A DNA stretch of 64,000 bases from DATAGF01 sp963834875. GTDB lineage: Bacteria > Actinomycetota > Thermoleophilia > Miltoncostaeales > Miltoncostaeaceae. Positions within the stretch are counted from its first letter, which is position 1; each line of letters starts with the position of its first letter. The notes beneath the pieces were generated by a model that was given only the letters and a program-made list of their open reading frames with translations, made no database searches and was not told the origin of the DNA. The position numbers and the translations under genes are program-made. Positions 15,623-23,875 of this stretch are shown piece by piece. The stretch is from assembly GCA_963834875.1 (NCBI GenBank), contig CAWIDG010000033.1, positions 333,730-397,729 of the forward strand. Reading direction: 5' to 3'.

Positions 15623-16879
15623 CTACCGCCGGGCCAGCTCCAGCGAGTAGGCGCCCGACAGCGCCCGTCCCCTGACGCCGCGCACCTCGACCCACACCTT
15701 GGCGCCGCGCCCGCCGTCGTTGGCGATCGTGAGCCTCTCCCGCGCGAGGCCGCGCAGCCTGCTCTTGGCGATCGCGCCGCGTCCGTGGGCCCGCTGCGCC
15801 CTGGACGGCCAGACGAAGAGGTCGGAGGGCATGAACCGGGGCGTCAGGCGGACCGAGACCGCGCCGCCCCCGGGGACCCAGACCGGGTAGACGTCAACCG
15901 GGTCCTTCTGGACGTCGATCCGCGCCCGCACCGCCTGCCGCGCCGAGGTGCGCAGGAAGGGACGGTCGGGGCGGAAGCCGCTGCTGCCGTCGACCCAGCG
16001 GATGTCGTCGTTCGGCTCGAACGGATCGTTGAGGGGGGCCGGCGCGCGGACGGCGGCACCCAGGTCGAGCGCGCCCCACCCGGTCGAGATGTCCCACCCG
16101 GGCCGGCCCAGGTCGCGGGCCGAGCGGCGCAGGATCTCGGCGACCTGGTCGGCCGACAGGCGCGGGTTCTCGGCGATGACCCACGCCGCCGCCGCGCTCA
16201 CCATCGGCGCCGCGAAGCTGGTGCCGTCCCATCGCGAGTAGCCGTCGGCGACGCCGTCCTCCACGTCGGCCCAGCTCGGCACGGCCACGAGGATCGACTC
16301 GCCCGGCGCCGACAGGTCGGAGTAGAGGTTCTGGTGGGAGAAGCCGGTCGGCTGGTCGAGCGCGTTCAGCGCGTTGACCGTCAGCACGTGCAGGTCGTTG
16401 CCGGGCTGGATCCATGGCTGGACGGGCCGGAAGTTGCCCGACGCGGCGACCACCGTGGCGCCGGCGCCGAACGCGTAGCTCGTGGCGTCGCGATGCTCGC
16501 GGCACGCCCCGAAGGGGCCGAAGCCGTAGCTCGCGTTGATGACGCGGGCGCCGTCGCGCACCGCGTGGCGGATGGCGGTCGCCACGTCGTGGCACAGGCC
16601 CGAGCTGCCGTAGACCCGCACCCGCGCGCCCGGCAGGATCCCCTCGAGCCCGCGCCCGTCCCGCGGGGCGCCGATCACCCCCGCGACGGCGGTGCCGTGG
16701 GCCACCCCGTCGAGGAACTCCGCCACGGCCTCGTCGTCGTTGGCGTTGGGGAGGGGCCCGTACCGGCGCTGCTCGACCCAGCCGCCCGCCATGTCGGGGT
16801 GGTCGGGGTCGAAGCCGGTCTCGATGATCGCGATCGGCGGGACCCTCGCGATGGGCGGCTCGAGCCCCGCCGGCACCAC
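15623..16879 (-). CDS. Secreted subtilisin-like serine protease with Glu in place of the catalytic Asp
   Basis: A subtilase (S8) of 418 residues from the first usable GTG (16879). The His (HGTAVAGVIG, residue 61) and Ser (DGTSFAAPMV) motifs are normal, but the Asp motif reads IIETGFDPDHP, with Glu20 where DTG/DSG is expected. After the peptidase domain comes a beta-rich tail. The frame is open upstream to 16996 and encodes an ideal signal peptide (RPTRLTGGIGLLAAALTCAA, then APALGADP), yet has no ATG/GTG/TTG; the first codon there is ATC. The true start is probably that codon (rare start or a base error), giving about 457 residues. Confidence 0.85.
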   Translation of the reverse strand: MVPAGLEPPIARVPPIAIIETGFDPDHPDMAGGWVEQRRYGPLPNANDDEAVAEFLDGVAHGTAVAGVIGAPRDGRGLEGILPGARVRVYGSSGLCHDVATAIRHAVRDGARVINASYGFGPFGACREHRDATSYAFGAGATVVAASGNFRPVQPWIQPGNDLHVLTVNALNALDQPTGFSHQNLYSDLSAPGESILVAVPSWADVEDGVADGYSRWDGTSFAAPMVSAAAAWVIAENPRLSADQVAEILRRSARDLGRPGWDISTGWGALDLGAAVRAPAPLNDPFEPNDDIRWVDGSSGFRPDRPFLRTSARQAVRARIDVQKDPVDVYPVWVPGGGAVSVRLTPRFMPSDLFVWPSRAQRAHGRGAIAKSRLRGLARERLTIANDGGRGAKVWVEVRGVRGRALSGAYSLELARR

Positions 16880-17020
16880 CCGGGGCAGCCATTCCTGCTG
16901 CGGAGCCAGCGGATCGGCGCCGAGGGCCGGCGCCGCGGCGCAGGTCAGCGCCGCGGCGAGGAGGCCGATCCCGCCGGTGAGTCGCGTGGGGCGGATAAAC
17001 GCAAGCGTATTTCAGCGGAG

Positions 17021-17038
17021 CGGGGGCGCTCCCCCCCG
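17021..17038 (-). terminator. GC-rich stem-loop after ychF
   Basis: GGGGG (17022-17026) pairs with CCCCC (17031-17035) around a CGCT loop, with C/G closure possible across a small bulge. It lies about 28 bases beyond the ychF stop on the minus strand and separates it from the subtilase gene. Confidence 0.45.
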
Positions 17039-17065
17039 AAAGGTCAGTCCGTCACGGGGCGAGAC

Positions 17066-18142
17066 CTAGACGTTGAAGCGGATCTGGAGGACGTCGCCTT
17101 CCTGGACCACGTAGTCGCGGCCCTCCGTCCGCAGCAGCGCCTGCTCGCGGGCGCGGGCGAATGAGCCCGCCGCGACCAGGGCGTCCCAGGCGATGACCTC
17201 GGCGCGGATGAAGCCGCGCTCCATGTCGGAGTGGATCCGCCCGGCGGCCTCCGACGCGGTCGTGCCCCGCCGCACCGGCCACGCCCGCGCCTCGGGCGGG
17301 CCGGAGCCGGTGAAGAACGTGACAAGGTCGAGCAGCCGGTAGCCGGCGGCGACCACGGCATCGGCCCCGCGCTCGCCGCCGAGCTCGAGCTCGGCGGCGA
17401 GCTCCGCCGCCTCGGCGGGGTCCATCTCGGCGAGCTCGAGCTCCATGCCCACCGGCAGCGCGAGCGCCTGGCCGCCCTGAGCCTCGGCGTGCGCCGCCAG
17501 GCCCTCGGGCGGCACGAGCCCCTCGTCGGTGTTCGCGAGATAGAGGACGGGCTTGGCGGTGAGGAGCTCCATCTCGCTCCCCAGCGCGCGCGCCGCCTCG
17601 TCCGCGACCAGGCGTGCCGCGCGCCCCGCGTCGAGCGTGGCGGCGAGGGCCTCGAGCGACGCCAGCTCGGCCGCGGCGCCGCCCTCGCCGGCCCTGGCGC
17701 CCTTGCGCACCCGCTCGAGCCGCCGCTCCACGTGGTCGCGGTCGGCGACGACGAGCTCGAGATCCACGGCCTCGGCGTCGGCGACCGGGTCGAGCCGCTC
17801 GGCGGGGTGGGGGACCTCGGCGTTGGCGAAGGCGCGGACCACGTGGATGAGCCCGTCCGTCTGGCGCAGCTGCCCCAGTGCGGCCCCGCCGAGCCCCTCG
17901 CCGGACCCGGCGCCGGCGGCCAGGCCGGCGATGTCCACCAGCTGGACCTGCGCCGGCACGCGCCGCGGGATGTCCTGCGCGTCGGCGATCGCCGCGAGCC
18001 TCGGGTCGGGCACGTCGGCCATGGCCCTCGCGGGCTCGCGCGTGCTGTACGGGTAGGGGGCGACCTCGGCGTCGGCCCCGGTCACCAGCGCGAAGAGCGC
18101 GCTCTTGCCCGCGTTCGCGCGGCCCACCAGGCCGAGGTCCAT
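17066..18142 (-). CDS. ychF: Redox/ribosome-associated P-loop ATPase YchF (OLA1 family)
   Basis: A 358-residue TRAFAC-class nucleotidase that prefers ATP and binds ribosomes. The P-loop reads GRANAGKSALF at residues 7-17 (family usually GLPNVGKS), G3 is DIAGL, and the base-recognition motif is NTDE, the variant that explains ATP over GTP. A coiled-coil arm follows (DRDHVERRLERVRKGA), and the C-terminus is a TGS domain ending GDVLQIRFNV. It is the last gene of a minus-strand run with the epimerase and nicotinate phosphoribosyltransferase. Function in translation is known for the family, not shown here. Confidence 0.93.
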   Translation of the reverse strand: MDLGLVGRANAGKSALFALVTGADAEVAPYPYSTREPARAMADVPDPRLAAIADAQDIPRRVPAQVQLVDIAGLAAGAGSGEGLGGAALGQLRQTDGLIHVVRAFANAEVPHPAERLDPVADAEAVDLELVVADRDHVERRLERVRKGARAGEGGAAAELASLEALAATLDAGRAARLVADEAARALGSEMELLTAKPVLYLANTDEGLVPPEGLAAHAEAQGGQALALPVGMELELAEMDPAEAAELAAELELGGERGADAVVAAGYRLLDLVTFFTGSGPPEARAWPVRRGTTASEAAGRIHSDMERGFIRAEVIAWDALVAAGSFARAREQALLRTEGRDYVVQEGDVLQIRFNV

Positions 18143-18167
18143 CCTCAGCCCTCGCTGGCGAGCGCGG

Positions 18168-18398
18168 TCAGGTGCCCCCGAAGCCGACGCGGCCGGGCGG
18201 CTCGCCGGGCGGAAGTCGCACGTAGAGGAGCTCCTTCTCGGCGATCCAGAAGGTGCCCTCCTCGGCCTCGATCGCGCGCCATGCGGGCCCGTTGCCCGCC
18301 GCCAGCGCCCCGGTGAGCTCCTGGCTGACGGCCTCGTCCACGGTCAGGCGCAGCACCGTGCCGCTGTCGAAGCCGAGCTCGAGTCGCCGCGTCGCCAT
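18168..18398 (-). CDS. Small conserved-looking hypothetical protein
   Basis: A 76-residue protein beginning MATRRLELGFDSGTVLRL. No family recognised. It is predicted to be a small alpha/beta protein with a strand-rich N-terminus, a central helix (DEAVSQELTGALAAG) and a C-terminal strand (FWIAEKELLYVRLPPG). The ATG at 18398 is chosen because upstream codons in this frame overlap the epimerase gene and are Ser/Pro/Arg-rich. It sits between the epimerase (11 bases) and ychF (25 bases), in the same orientation. Confidence 0.6.
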   Translation of the reverse strand: MATRRLELGFDSGTVLRLTVDEAVSQELTGALAAGNGPAWRAIEAEEGTFWIAEKELLYVRLPPGEPPGRVGFGGT

Positions 18399-18408
18399 CG
18401 GGGGCAGT

Positions 18409-18825
18409 CTAGTCGGGGCCGTGCGGCCCGGCCTGCACGAGCTCCGTGAGCACCCCGACCGCGGAGCCGGGGTGGACGAACGCCACCAGGTGTCCCCCGA
18501 GGCCGGGCCGGGGCCGCTCGTCGATGAGCTCGGCGCCGCGGGCGCGCAGGTCCGCGAGCGCGGCCTCGAGGTCATCGACCTCGAACGCGACGTGGTGCAG
18601 GCCCTCGCCCCGGCTCTCCAGGAAGCGCGCGATCGGCCCTTCGGGGTCCAGCGGCCGGATCAGCTCGACCGCGCCGCCGGGCGGTCCGCAGAGCGCGGCC
18701 TCGACCCCCTGGTCGTCCATCACCTCGCGGATCGCCGGGCGGAGGCCGAGCGCCGCGTCGACTCGCGCGAGCGCCGCGTCGATGTCGGCCACGACGTAGG
18801 CGACGTGGTGGATCCGCCCGATCAT
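18409..18825 (-). CDS. mce: Methylmalonyl-CoA epimerase
   Basis: A 138-residue vicinal-oxygen-chelate enzyme that interconverts (R)- and (S)-methylmalonyl-CoA in propionyl-CoA/odd-chain metabolism. Paired beta-alpha-beta-beta-beta modules are seen, with metal ligands at His7 (RIHHVAYVV), the second-module His (GLHHVAFEV) and the C-terminal Glu (GVLTELVQ). Length is normal. The methylmalonyl-CoA mutase genes are not in the window. It is 9 bases downstream of the nicotinate phosphoribosyltransferase gene. Confidence 0.9.
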   Translation of the reverse strand: MIGRIHHVAYVVADIDAALARVDAALGLRPAIREVMDDQGVEAALCGPPGGAVELIRPLDPEGPIARFLESRGEGLHHVAFEVDDLEAALADLRARGAELIDERPRPGLGGHLVAFVHPGSAVGVLTELVQAGPHGPD

Positions 18826-18834
18826 CGCCGCCCG

Positions 18835-19932
18835 TTACTCGACGAGCTCGAGGCGGGGGTTCGGGCGCTCGTCGCGCCCCACCTTGGCGCAGGGGACGCC
18901 GTCCACCCGCACCACGTCGGCGGTGAAGTCGTTCGAGCCGCCGAGGAGGGAGGTGCCCACCCCGTAGGCGTCCACCGGCACGCCGGCCTCCTCGAACTGC
19001 CGGATGCGGCGGGCGTCGAACCCGCCCGACGCGACGATGCGCACCCCGCCGTGGCCGGCGCCGTCGAGGGCCCGGCGCACCTTCCACACCAGCTCGGGCA
19101 CGACGCCGGTGGGGCGGAAGCGGCCCATCTCGTGCCAGAGCGACCGGTTGACCATGGTGCTCGCCGTGTCGAGGCGGACGCCCCAGAGGCGCGAGCCGAG
19201 GGCGTCCGCGACCTCGAGCGCCGTCCGGACCGAGTCGTTCTCGAAGTCCACCAGCACCGTGACGTTCAGCTCATCGGCGTAGCGGTCCGCGAACCGGCGG
19301 GCAGCGGCCACCGTGTCGCCGCCGTACGCCGCGATCAGCCCGTGCGGGACCGTGCCCATGCCTTTGCCGCCCCACCAGGACGCCTGGGCGTCGGTGGAGA
19401 CGCCGATCGCGCCGGCGATGTGGGCGGCCCAGCCGTCGCCGGTCTGCACCTGCCAGTGGTCGAAGCGCGCGGGGAAGTACAGGATCGGCTTGCCCCCGGC
19501 GGCGGCAACGACGTCCCGGACGTTGCGGCTGATGAGCGTGCGGCGCGCCAGCACGCCGAGGTACAGCGTCTCGAGGTGGGCGAACAGGCTGTAGTCGCCC
19601 TGGATCGTGAGCACCGTCTCCCACGGCTCGATCTCGTCCCCGTCGTGCAGGGCCCGCACCTCCAGCCGGTCCCAGCCCGGCTCCCACTCGCCCGGGCCCA
19701 GGCGGCGGCCCGAGCAGAGCTTGAGGATCGCGATGGCCTCGTCCACCCCACCGAGCACCGAGCGCTCGCGCTGGAAGACCTGCATGACGACGTCGGGGTG
19801 GTGGTCGTCGTGCTCGAGCACCCCCCGGGTGAAGGTGAAGTAGGCGTCGCTGTAGTAGCCGTCGCGCATCCGCTCGACGGGGAGCTGGAACGTGCCCGGG
19901 TCGAGCCGCTGGCGGCGGCCGGCTGCCCTCAC
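18835..19932 (-). CDS. pncB: Nicotinate phosphoribosyltransferase
   Basis: A 365-residue enzyme joining nicotinate to PRPP in NAD salvage. It opens with a substrate-binding N-terminal region (RMRDGYYSDAYFTFTRGVLE), followed by the barrel with FPARFDHWQ, the ligand loop STDAQASWWGGKGMGTVPHGLI and the phosphate-binding IVASGGFDARRI and YGVGTSLLGG. It resembles the short, cysteine-tail-free class. The start is GTG at 19932 and overlaps the YcnI gene's stop (4 bases), so the two are co-translated. Confidence 0.9.
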   Translation of the reverse strand: MRAAGRRQRLDPGTFQLPVERMRDGYYSDAYFTFTRGVLEHDDHHPDVVMQVFQRERSVLGGVDEAIAILKLCSGRRLGPGEWEPGWDRLEVRALHDGDEIEPWETVLTIQGDYSLFAHLETLYLGVLARRTLISRNVRDVVAAAGGKPILYFPARFDHWQVQTGDGWAAHIAGAIGVSTDAQASWWGGKGMGTVPHGLIAAYGGDTVAAARRFADRYADELNVTVLVDFENDSVRTALEVADALGSRLWGVRLDTASTMVNRSLWHEMGRFRPTGVVPELVWKVRRALDGAGHGGVRIVASGGFDARRIRQFEEAGVPVDAYGVGTSLLGGSNDFTADVVRVDGVPCAKVGRDERPNPRLELVE

Positions 19933-20588
19933 GGGCCCTCGTCGTCCTCGGGGAGCCTCGCGGGCCGCGTTGACCAGAGGAAGCCGACGGCCGCCGCGGC
20001 GAGCAGCGAGATGCCGATCGCGATGACCCCGAGCCAGATGCCGGCGTCCGACCCGCCGTCATCGTCGTCCGAGGCGGCCCCGCCCGCCGCGGACGATCCC
20101 GGCGCGCCGATCTCGACGGCGGCCGCCGGGCCGGGGTCCGTGGGGCCGCTCTCGGATGCCTCGGCGCCGCCCGGGGGCTCCGGCGGGCCGGTCCAGGGCT
20201 TCACCTGGCCGTCGGCGTACGTCTGGCGGACGGGCCAGATCGCGAGGCCCTCCTCGAAGGGCGTCCCCAGCACGCGGAAGTCGGCGTAGCGGCCGACCGG
20301 GATCCGGCCGCCGCTGTAGACGACGCCGCGGAAGCTCCCGTCGGGACGGCGCAGCGGCGCGAGCCGCCAGCCCGGGGGCGGCTCGGCGAAGCTGAAGACG
20401 GTCACCTGGGCGGGGAACTCCACCCCCACCCTCGTCGTGGCGACGTCGCGCTCCGTGGGCACGCGGATGGCGAACTCGGTCGCCTCGCCCGCCGGGACGA
20501 ACCCCGGCAGCACCTCGACGTGTGCGAGCGCCGCGCCGGCGCCGGCCAGCCAGGCCGCGGCGGCGAGCGAGGCGATCAGCGCCCTCAC
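19929..20588 (-). CDS. YcnI-like (DUF1775) copper-associated membrane protein
   Basis: A 219-residue exported protein. A signal peptide (VRALIASLAAAAWLAGAGAA) is followed by AHVEVLPGF: after cleavage the new N-terminus would be the histidine that chelates copper in the YcnI family. The beta-sandwich domain runs to about residue 135 (FSFAEPPPGW; WPVRQTYADGQV), then a Pro/Glu/Asp-rich linker and one C-terminal membrane helix (GIWLGVIAIGISLLAAAAVG) with a short acidic tail inside. The GTG start overlaps the SRPBCC gene stop. No copper regulator is adjacent. Confidence 0.85.
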   Translation of the reverse strand: MRALIASLAAAAWLAGAGAALAHVEVLPGFVPAGEATEFAIRVPTERDVATTRVGVEFPAQVTVFSFAEPPPGWRLAPLRRPDGSFRGVVYSGGRIPVGRYADFRVLGTPFEEGLAIWPVRQTYADGQVKPWTGPPEPPGGAEASESGPTDPGPAAAVEIGAPGSSAAGGAASDDDDGGSDAGIWLGVIAIGISLLAAAAVGFLWSTRPARLPEDDEGP

Positions 20589-21010
20589 GCGCGCACGCTG
20601 TCGCTGAGGGCGTCGAGCATGGCGACGTAGATTAGAGCCTGGGTGCGGTCGGTCACGCTCATCCTGTAGGCGAAGGCCATCGGGCCGCTGGCGTCGGCGT
20701 CGATCGTCACGCGCGTGCCGTCGGGCTCGCGGGCCAGCGTCGTCCGGGTCGGCGCGCGCAGGCCGAGCCCCCGAGCCTCCCAGACGATCTCGTCCGGTGG
20801 CTCGACCGCCGTGAGGCGCGGCCGGGTGTAGAAGTCGCGGCCGCGCGGGTGGCGCAGGTTCAGCTCGAGGGTCGTCCCCGGGGCCAGCGGCCCGTCGAGC
20901 GTCGCCCCGATGCACTGCGGGTTCCACCGCGGCCAGCCGGCGAAGTCGGTCCAGCGCTCCCAGACCGCCTCCTGGGCCGCCGGGGCGACCACCGTCACCG
21001 AGACGCTCAT
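20585..21010 (-). CDS. SRPBCC-fold (polyketide cyclase/START-like) protein
   Basis: A 141-residue single-domain protein with the helix-grip fold: an N-terminal strand and V-W-x2-W-x-D-x2-x-W-P-x-W-N-P motif (VWERWTDFAGWPRWNPQ), a middle sheet (PGTTLELNLR; EIVWEARGLG) and a long C-terminal helix ending in the stop. These bind hydrophobic ligands in a deep pocket; the ligand is unknown. The ATG at 21010 is 14 bases downstream of the DUF1385 gene stop, and its own stop overlaps the YcnI start. Confidence 0.85.
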   Translation of the reverse strand: MSVSVTVVAPAAQEAVWERWTDFAGWPRWNPQCIGATLDGPLAPGTTLELNLRHPRGRDFYTRPRLTAVEPPDEIVWEARGLGLRAPTRTTLAREPDGTRVTIDADASGPMAFAYRMSVTDRTQALIYVAMLDALSDSVRA

Positions 21011-21024
21011 CGCCGCCGCGGCGG

Positions 21025-21843
21025 TCAGGCGCGCGTGTCGGCGGCCTCGGCGCGCAGCAGGGCCTCCATGGCGGCCTGGCCGACGAGCAGGTCGCTCGAG
21101 CTCGGCTCGCGCGTGGCGAAGCCGGACTGCATCGCGTGGCCCATCCCGTGAACGGCCCGCGAGACCGGGTGCTCCGGGCGGCGCGCCGAGAAGGCGAACA
21201 CCTCGACGGCGGCGCCGATGCTGAGCGCCGCCACGGCGGTCCGGCTGCCCAGCGTCCACCCGAACATCTTGCGGGCCACGGTGTTCCCGACCGTGGTCGT
21301 CACGAGCAGCGGGACGACGAGGTTGCTGCCGCAGCGGTCGTGCTCCTTGGCGTGGTCGGCGGCGTTCTCGACCTCGTCGGCCCCGCCGGCCTCGTAGGCC
21401 GCGATGCTCTTGTGCTCCACCGCGTGCCAGACCGCCGCCCGCGAGCCGCGCAGGCTCACGAGGGCGGGGGCGAGGCCGGCGACCGCCCCGATCGCCTCCT
21501 GGGCGAGCACCGAGCGCAGCCGCATCCTGGCCATGACCGCGACGCCCATCGCGGTGAACGCGGCGACGACGGCCCGCGGGTCCTCGAGCGCGAAGCGGGC
21601 CTGGGGCAGCTCGCGCCGCACCGCCGGCAGCACCGTGAAGGCCTCGCCGAGGCGCACGAGGCCGCGCGCGAGGGGCAGGTCGGTCAGGGGGCCGGCGCGC
21701 AGCAGGCGCTTGCGACCGGACGCGACGAGCACCCGGCCGTCCTCGTCCCGCACGGCCGCGGCCCAATGGCGCGGGCCGTGCACGAGGAGCCCGTTGGCGA
21801 GGGCCATGCCCCCGAGGCGGTGGCTGCGCGCGGGTTCGTCCAC
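21025..21843 (-). CDS. DUF1385 family membrane protein
   Basis: A 272-residue conserved protein with membrane-associated segments in the middle (VVAAFTAMGVAVMARM; VVPLLVTTTVGNTVARKM; AVAALSIGAAVEVFAFSA). The family signature is a set of His/Glu/Arg/Cys residues that resemble a metal site: AVEHKSIAAYE followed by AKEHDRCGSN. Function is not established; in other actinobacteria and firmicutes the gene (yqhQ) lies near peptide-release or prfA genes, which is not the case here. The ATG is at 21843, 4 bases downstream of the RidA stop. Confidence 0.85.
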   Translation of the reverse strand: MDEPARSHRLGGMALANGLLVHGPRHWAAAVRDEDGRVLVASGRKRLLRAGPLTDLPLARGLVRLGEAFTVLPAVRRELPQARFALEDPRAVVAAFTAMGVAVMARMRLRSVLAQEAIGAVAGLAPALVSLRGSRAAVWHAVEHKSIAAYEAGGADEVENAADHAKEHDRCGSNLVVPLLVTTTVGNTVARKMFGWTLGSRTAVAALSIGAAVEVFAFSARRPEHPVSRAVHGMGHAMQSGFATREPSSSDLLVGQAAMEALLRAEAADTRA

Positions 21844-21847
21844 GGGC

Positions 21848-22231
21848 TCAGACTAGCGCCTCGGCCTCGATCTCCACCCGCCAGCGCGGGTCGAGCAGCC
21901 CGGCCACGACCACCATCGTCGCGGCGGGCCGCACCTCCCCGAAGGCCGCGCCGTGCACCGACCCCACCGCCTCTGCGTCGGCGGGGTCCACGATGAACAT
22001 CCTCGTGCGGACGACGTGCTCGAGCCCGGCGCCCAGCGACTCCAGGGCCGCGGCGACGATCTCGAGACAGCGACGGGCCTGGGCGGCGGGGTCGGGGTCG
22101 CACGAGCCGTCGGGCCACACGGGCGCGGTCCCTGAGACCAGCACGCGGCCGCCCACGCGCACGGCGCGGCTGAACCCGATGGCGTCCTCGTAGGACGACC
22201 CGCTCGACGCCCGCCGGCGCGTCCGGCTCAC
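21848..22231 (-). CDS. RidA/YjgF-family protein
   Basis: A 127-residue trimeric-barrel protein of the family that hydrolyses reactive enamine/imine intermediates. The N-terminal AIGFSRAVRVGGRVLVSGTAP, the helix LESLGAGLEHVVRTRMFIVDP with the conserved Arg, and the C-terminal RPAATMVVVAGLLDPRWRVE segments match. The last motif lacks the exact substrate-arginine spacing of RidA proper, so it may be one of the Rid2-7 subgroups. The GTG start overlaps the thyX stop (GTGA) and it is concealed in a longer open frame. Confidence 0.82.
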   Translation of the reverse strand: MSRTRRRASSGSSYEDAIGFSRAVRVGGRVLVSGTAPVWPDGSCDPDPAAQARRCLEIVAAALESLGAGLEHVVRTRMFIVDPADAEAVGSVHGAAFGEVRPAATMVVVAGLLDPRWRVEIEAEALV

Positions 22232-23866
22232 CCGCGCGCCCGGCGCGCTTCCGACCGCGACTCCGCCGCCAGGCGCCCCGCGGCCGGGTCGCTGCGGTCG
22301 ACGAAGGTCATCATGGCCGCGATCGCCGTGTGCCCCGCGACCTCGGCGATCTGGCGGTGCATCTCGCGGACGACCCGCCGGTAGGACTCGTGCCCCTGCG
22401 GCTGGCTGCGGAGCTCGATCAGGTGCATCGCCTCGCGCGCGTTCAGGAGCATCGTGAAGCGGATGCGGTGCGCCAGCGTGACGGCGTACGCGGCCTCGTC
22501 CGGCACGACCTCCGCCAGGTCGTCGTGGAGCCGGGCGCTCGCCGCCTGCACCGCCTCGTAGGCGTCGCCGCCTCCCGCCTCGGCGACCTCCGCCGGCAGG
22601 TCGTAGCCGAGCCTCGGGGTGAGGGGTTGGGCCTGGAGGGTCAGCATGCGGTGGCGCTGGAGGTCGCGGTACGCCCCGTAGTCGCAGACGATCTCGAAGG
22701 CGTACGTCGTGGCCTCGAGCGCGCGACCCGGGCGCTGGCGGCGGTCGGAGCGGTCGCCCGCCCAGGCCGCGAGCGCCCGCGCGCGCTCGCCCGGGTCGAG
22801 CTCGGCGGCCCGCGACCGGGCCTCGGCCAGGCCGCCGCCCCCAGCGGGCCAGAGCGCGTGGGCCAGCACCCGCGCCTCGCCGTCGGGGTCGAAGTCGACG
22901 AGCCGCACCCGCGGCCCGGCCGGGACCTCGGCGGGCGCGGGCAACACGCGGCCGGCGATCTCGGCGGCCGCGAGCTCGGACGCGCGCAGGTAGCGCCCGT
23001 GGGCGCCGCCCCGGTCCTCCCGGTCCACGCGGGTGAGGAACGCCGGGATCACCTTGCGGAGCTCGGTCAGCATGCGGGCGGCGCACTCGCGGGCCTCGGG
23101 CAGCGGGTGCGCGCCCATGCGAACGAGCATGGCCTCGTACGCCTGGCCCGAGGCGAAGATCCCGACGTTGGCGGTCGTCGCGGCCGGCAACAGGCCCCGC
23201 AGGAGGTCGAGGGCGCGTGCCCGCACCGCGCGCTCGCGCGCGGCGGGCGCCGCGCCGGGGCGCTCGGGCACCTCGCGGGCCACGTGCTCGACCATCAGGG
23301 GCAGCAGGGCGGAGTAGGCGTCGAACGCACCGTCGAGCGTCCTCGTATAGGAACGCCCGAGCTCGGGCAGCGCCATGACGGTCGCGGGGCGGTGGTAGCG
23401 GTAGTCGCCCCCGGGCCGGTCGGTGAAGGCGATGTACCGCGTCGACTGCTCGAGGTAGCTCGCCAGGCGGCCCCACTGCAGGACCTTGGTCAGCAGGTTG
23501 GAGGCCCCCTCGACGGCGATGTGGGCCCCGCCGAGCTGGGCCACCGAGTCGTCGCCGTACTCCGCGAGCACCCGGTCGTAGAGCGCCTCGGCGCGCGCCT
23601 CGCCCACCCGGGGCACGGCCTCCTGGACGACGGGTGCGTCCGGCAGGAACTCGTCGAGCAGGAGGCGCCGGAGCGACTTCGGGCTGCGCGAGTAGCGGGC
23701 GAAGAGCGCGCCCTTCACCACCTCGGGAAGGCCGGTCAGGGCGAAGACCGGCCCGATGGGATCGGTCACGTAGGGCGCGACCCTGGCCCGCTCGGGCTCG
23801 CTGAGGTCGTGGACCGTCAGTCGGCTGCGTGACAGCGGGGTTGGCGTCCTGCGACAAGACCGCCAT
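22228..23866 (-). CDS. thyX: Double-domain ThyX-like FAD-dependent thymidylate synthase; one frame change near 23815
   Basis: Two ThyX folds in one chain of about 545 residues, against about 220-250 for normal ThyX. The canonical motif RHRxxSx4SxR is split between the halves: the first has WGRLASYLEQSTR (Ser, Ser and Arg kept, RH lost), the second has RHRMLTLQAQPLTPR (RHR kept, the serines and last Arg lost). The second half also keeps NAREAMHLIELR. The best start is ATG 23866 (MAVLSQDANPAVTQPT), which is joined to the rest if one surplus base near 23815 is removed; without that, the frame begins at ATG 23895. The gene should supply dTMP using FAD and methylene-THF, if active. Confidence 0.8.
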
Positions 23867-23875
23867 CCTAGTGGG

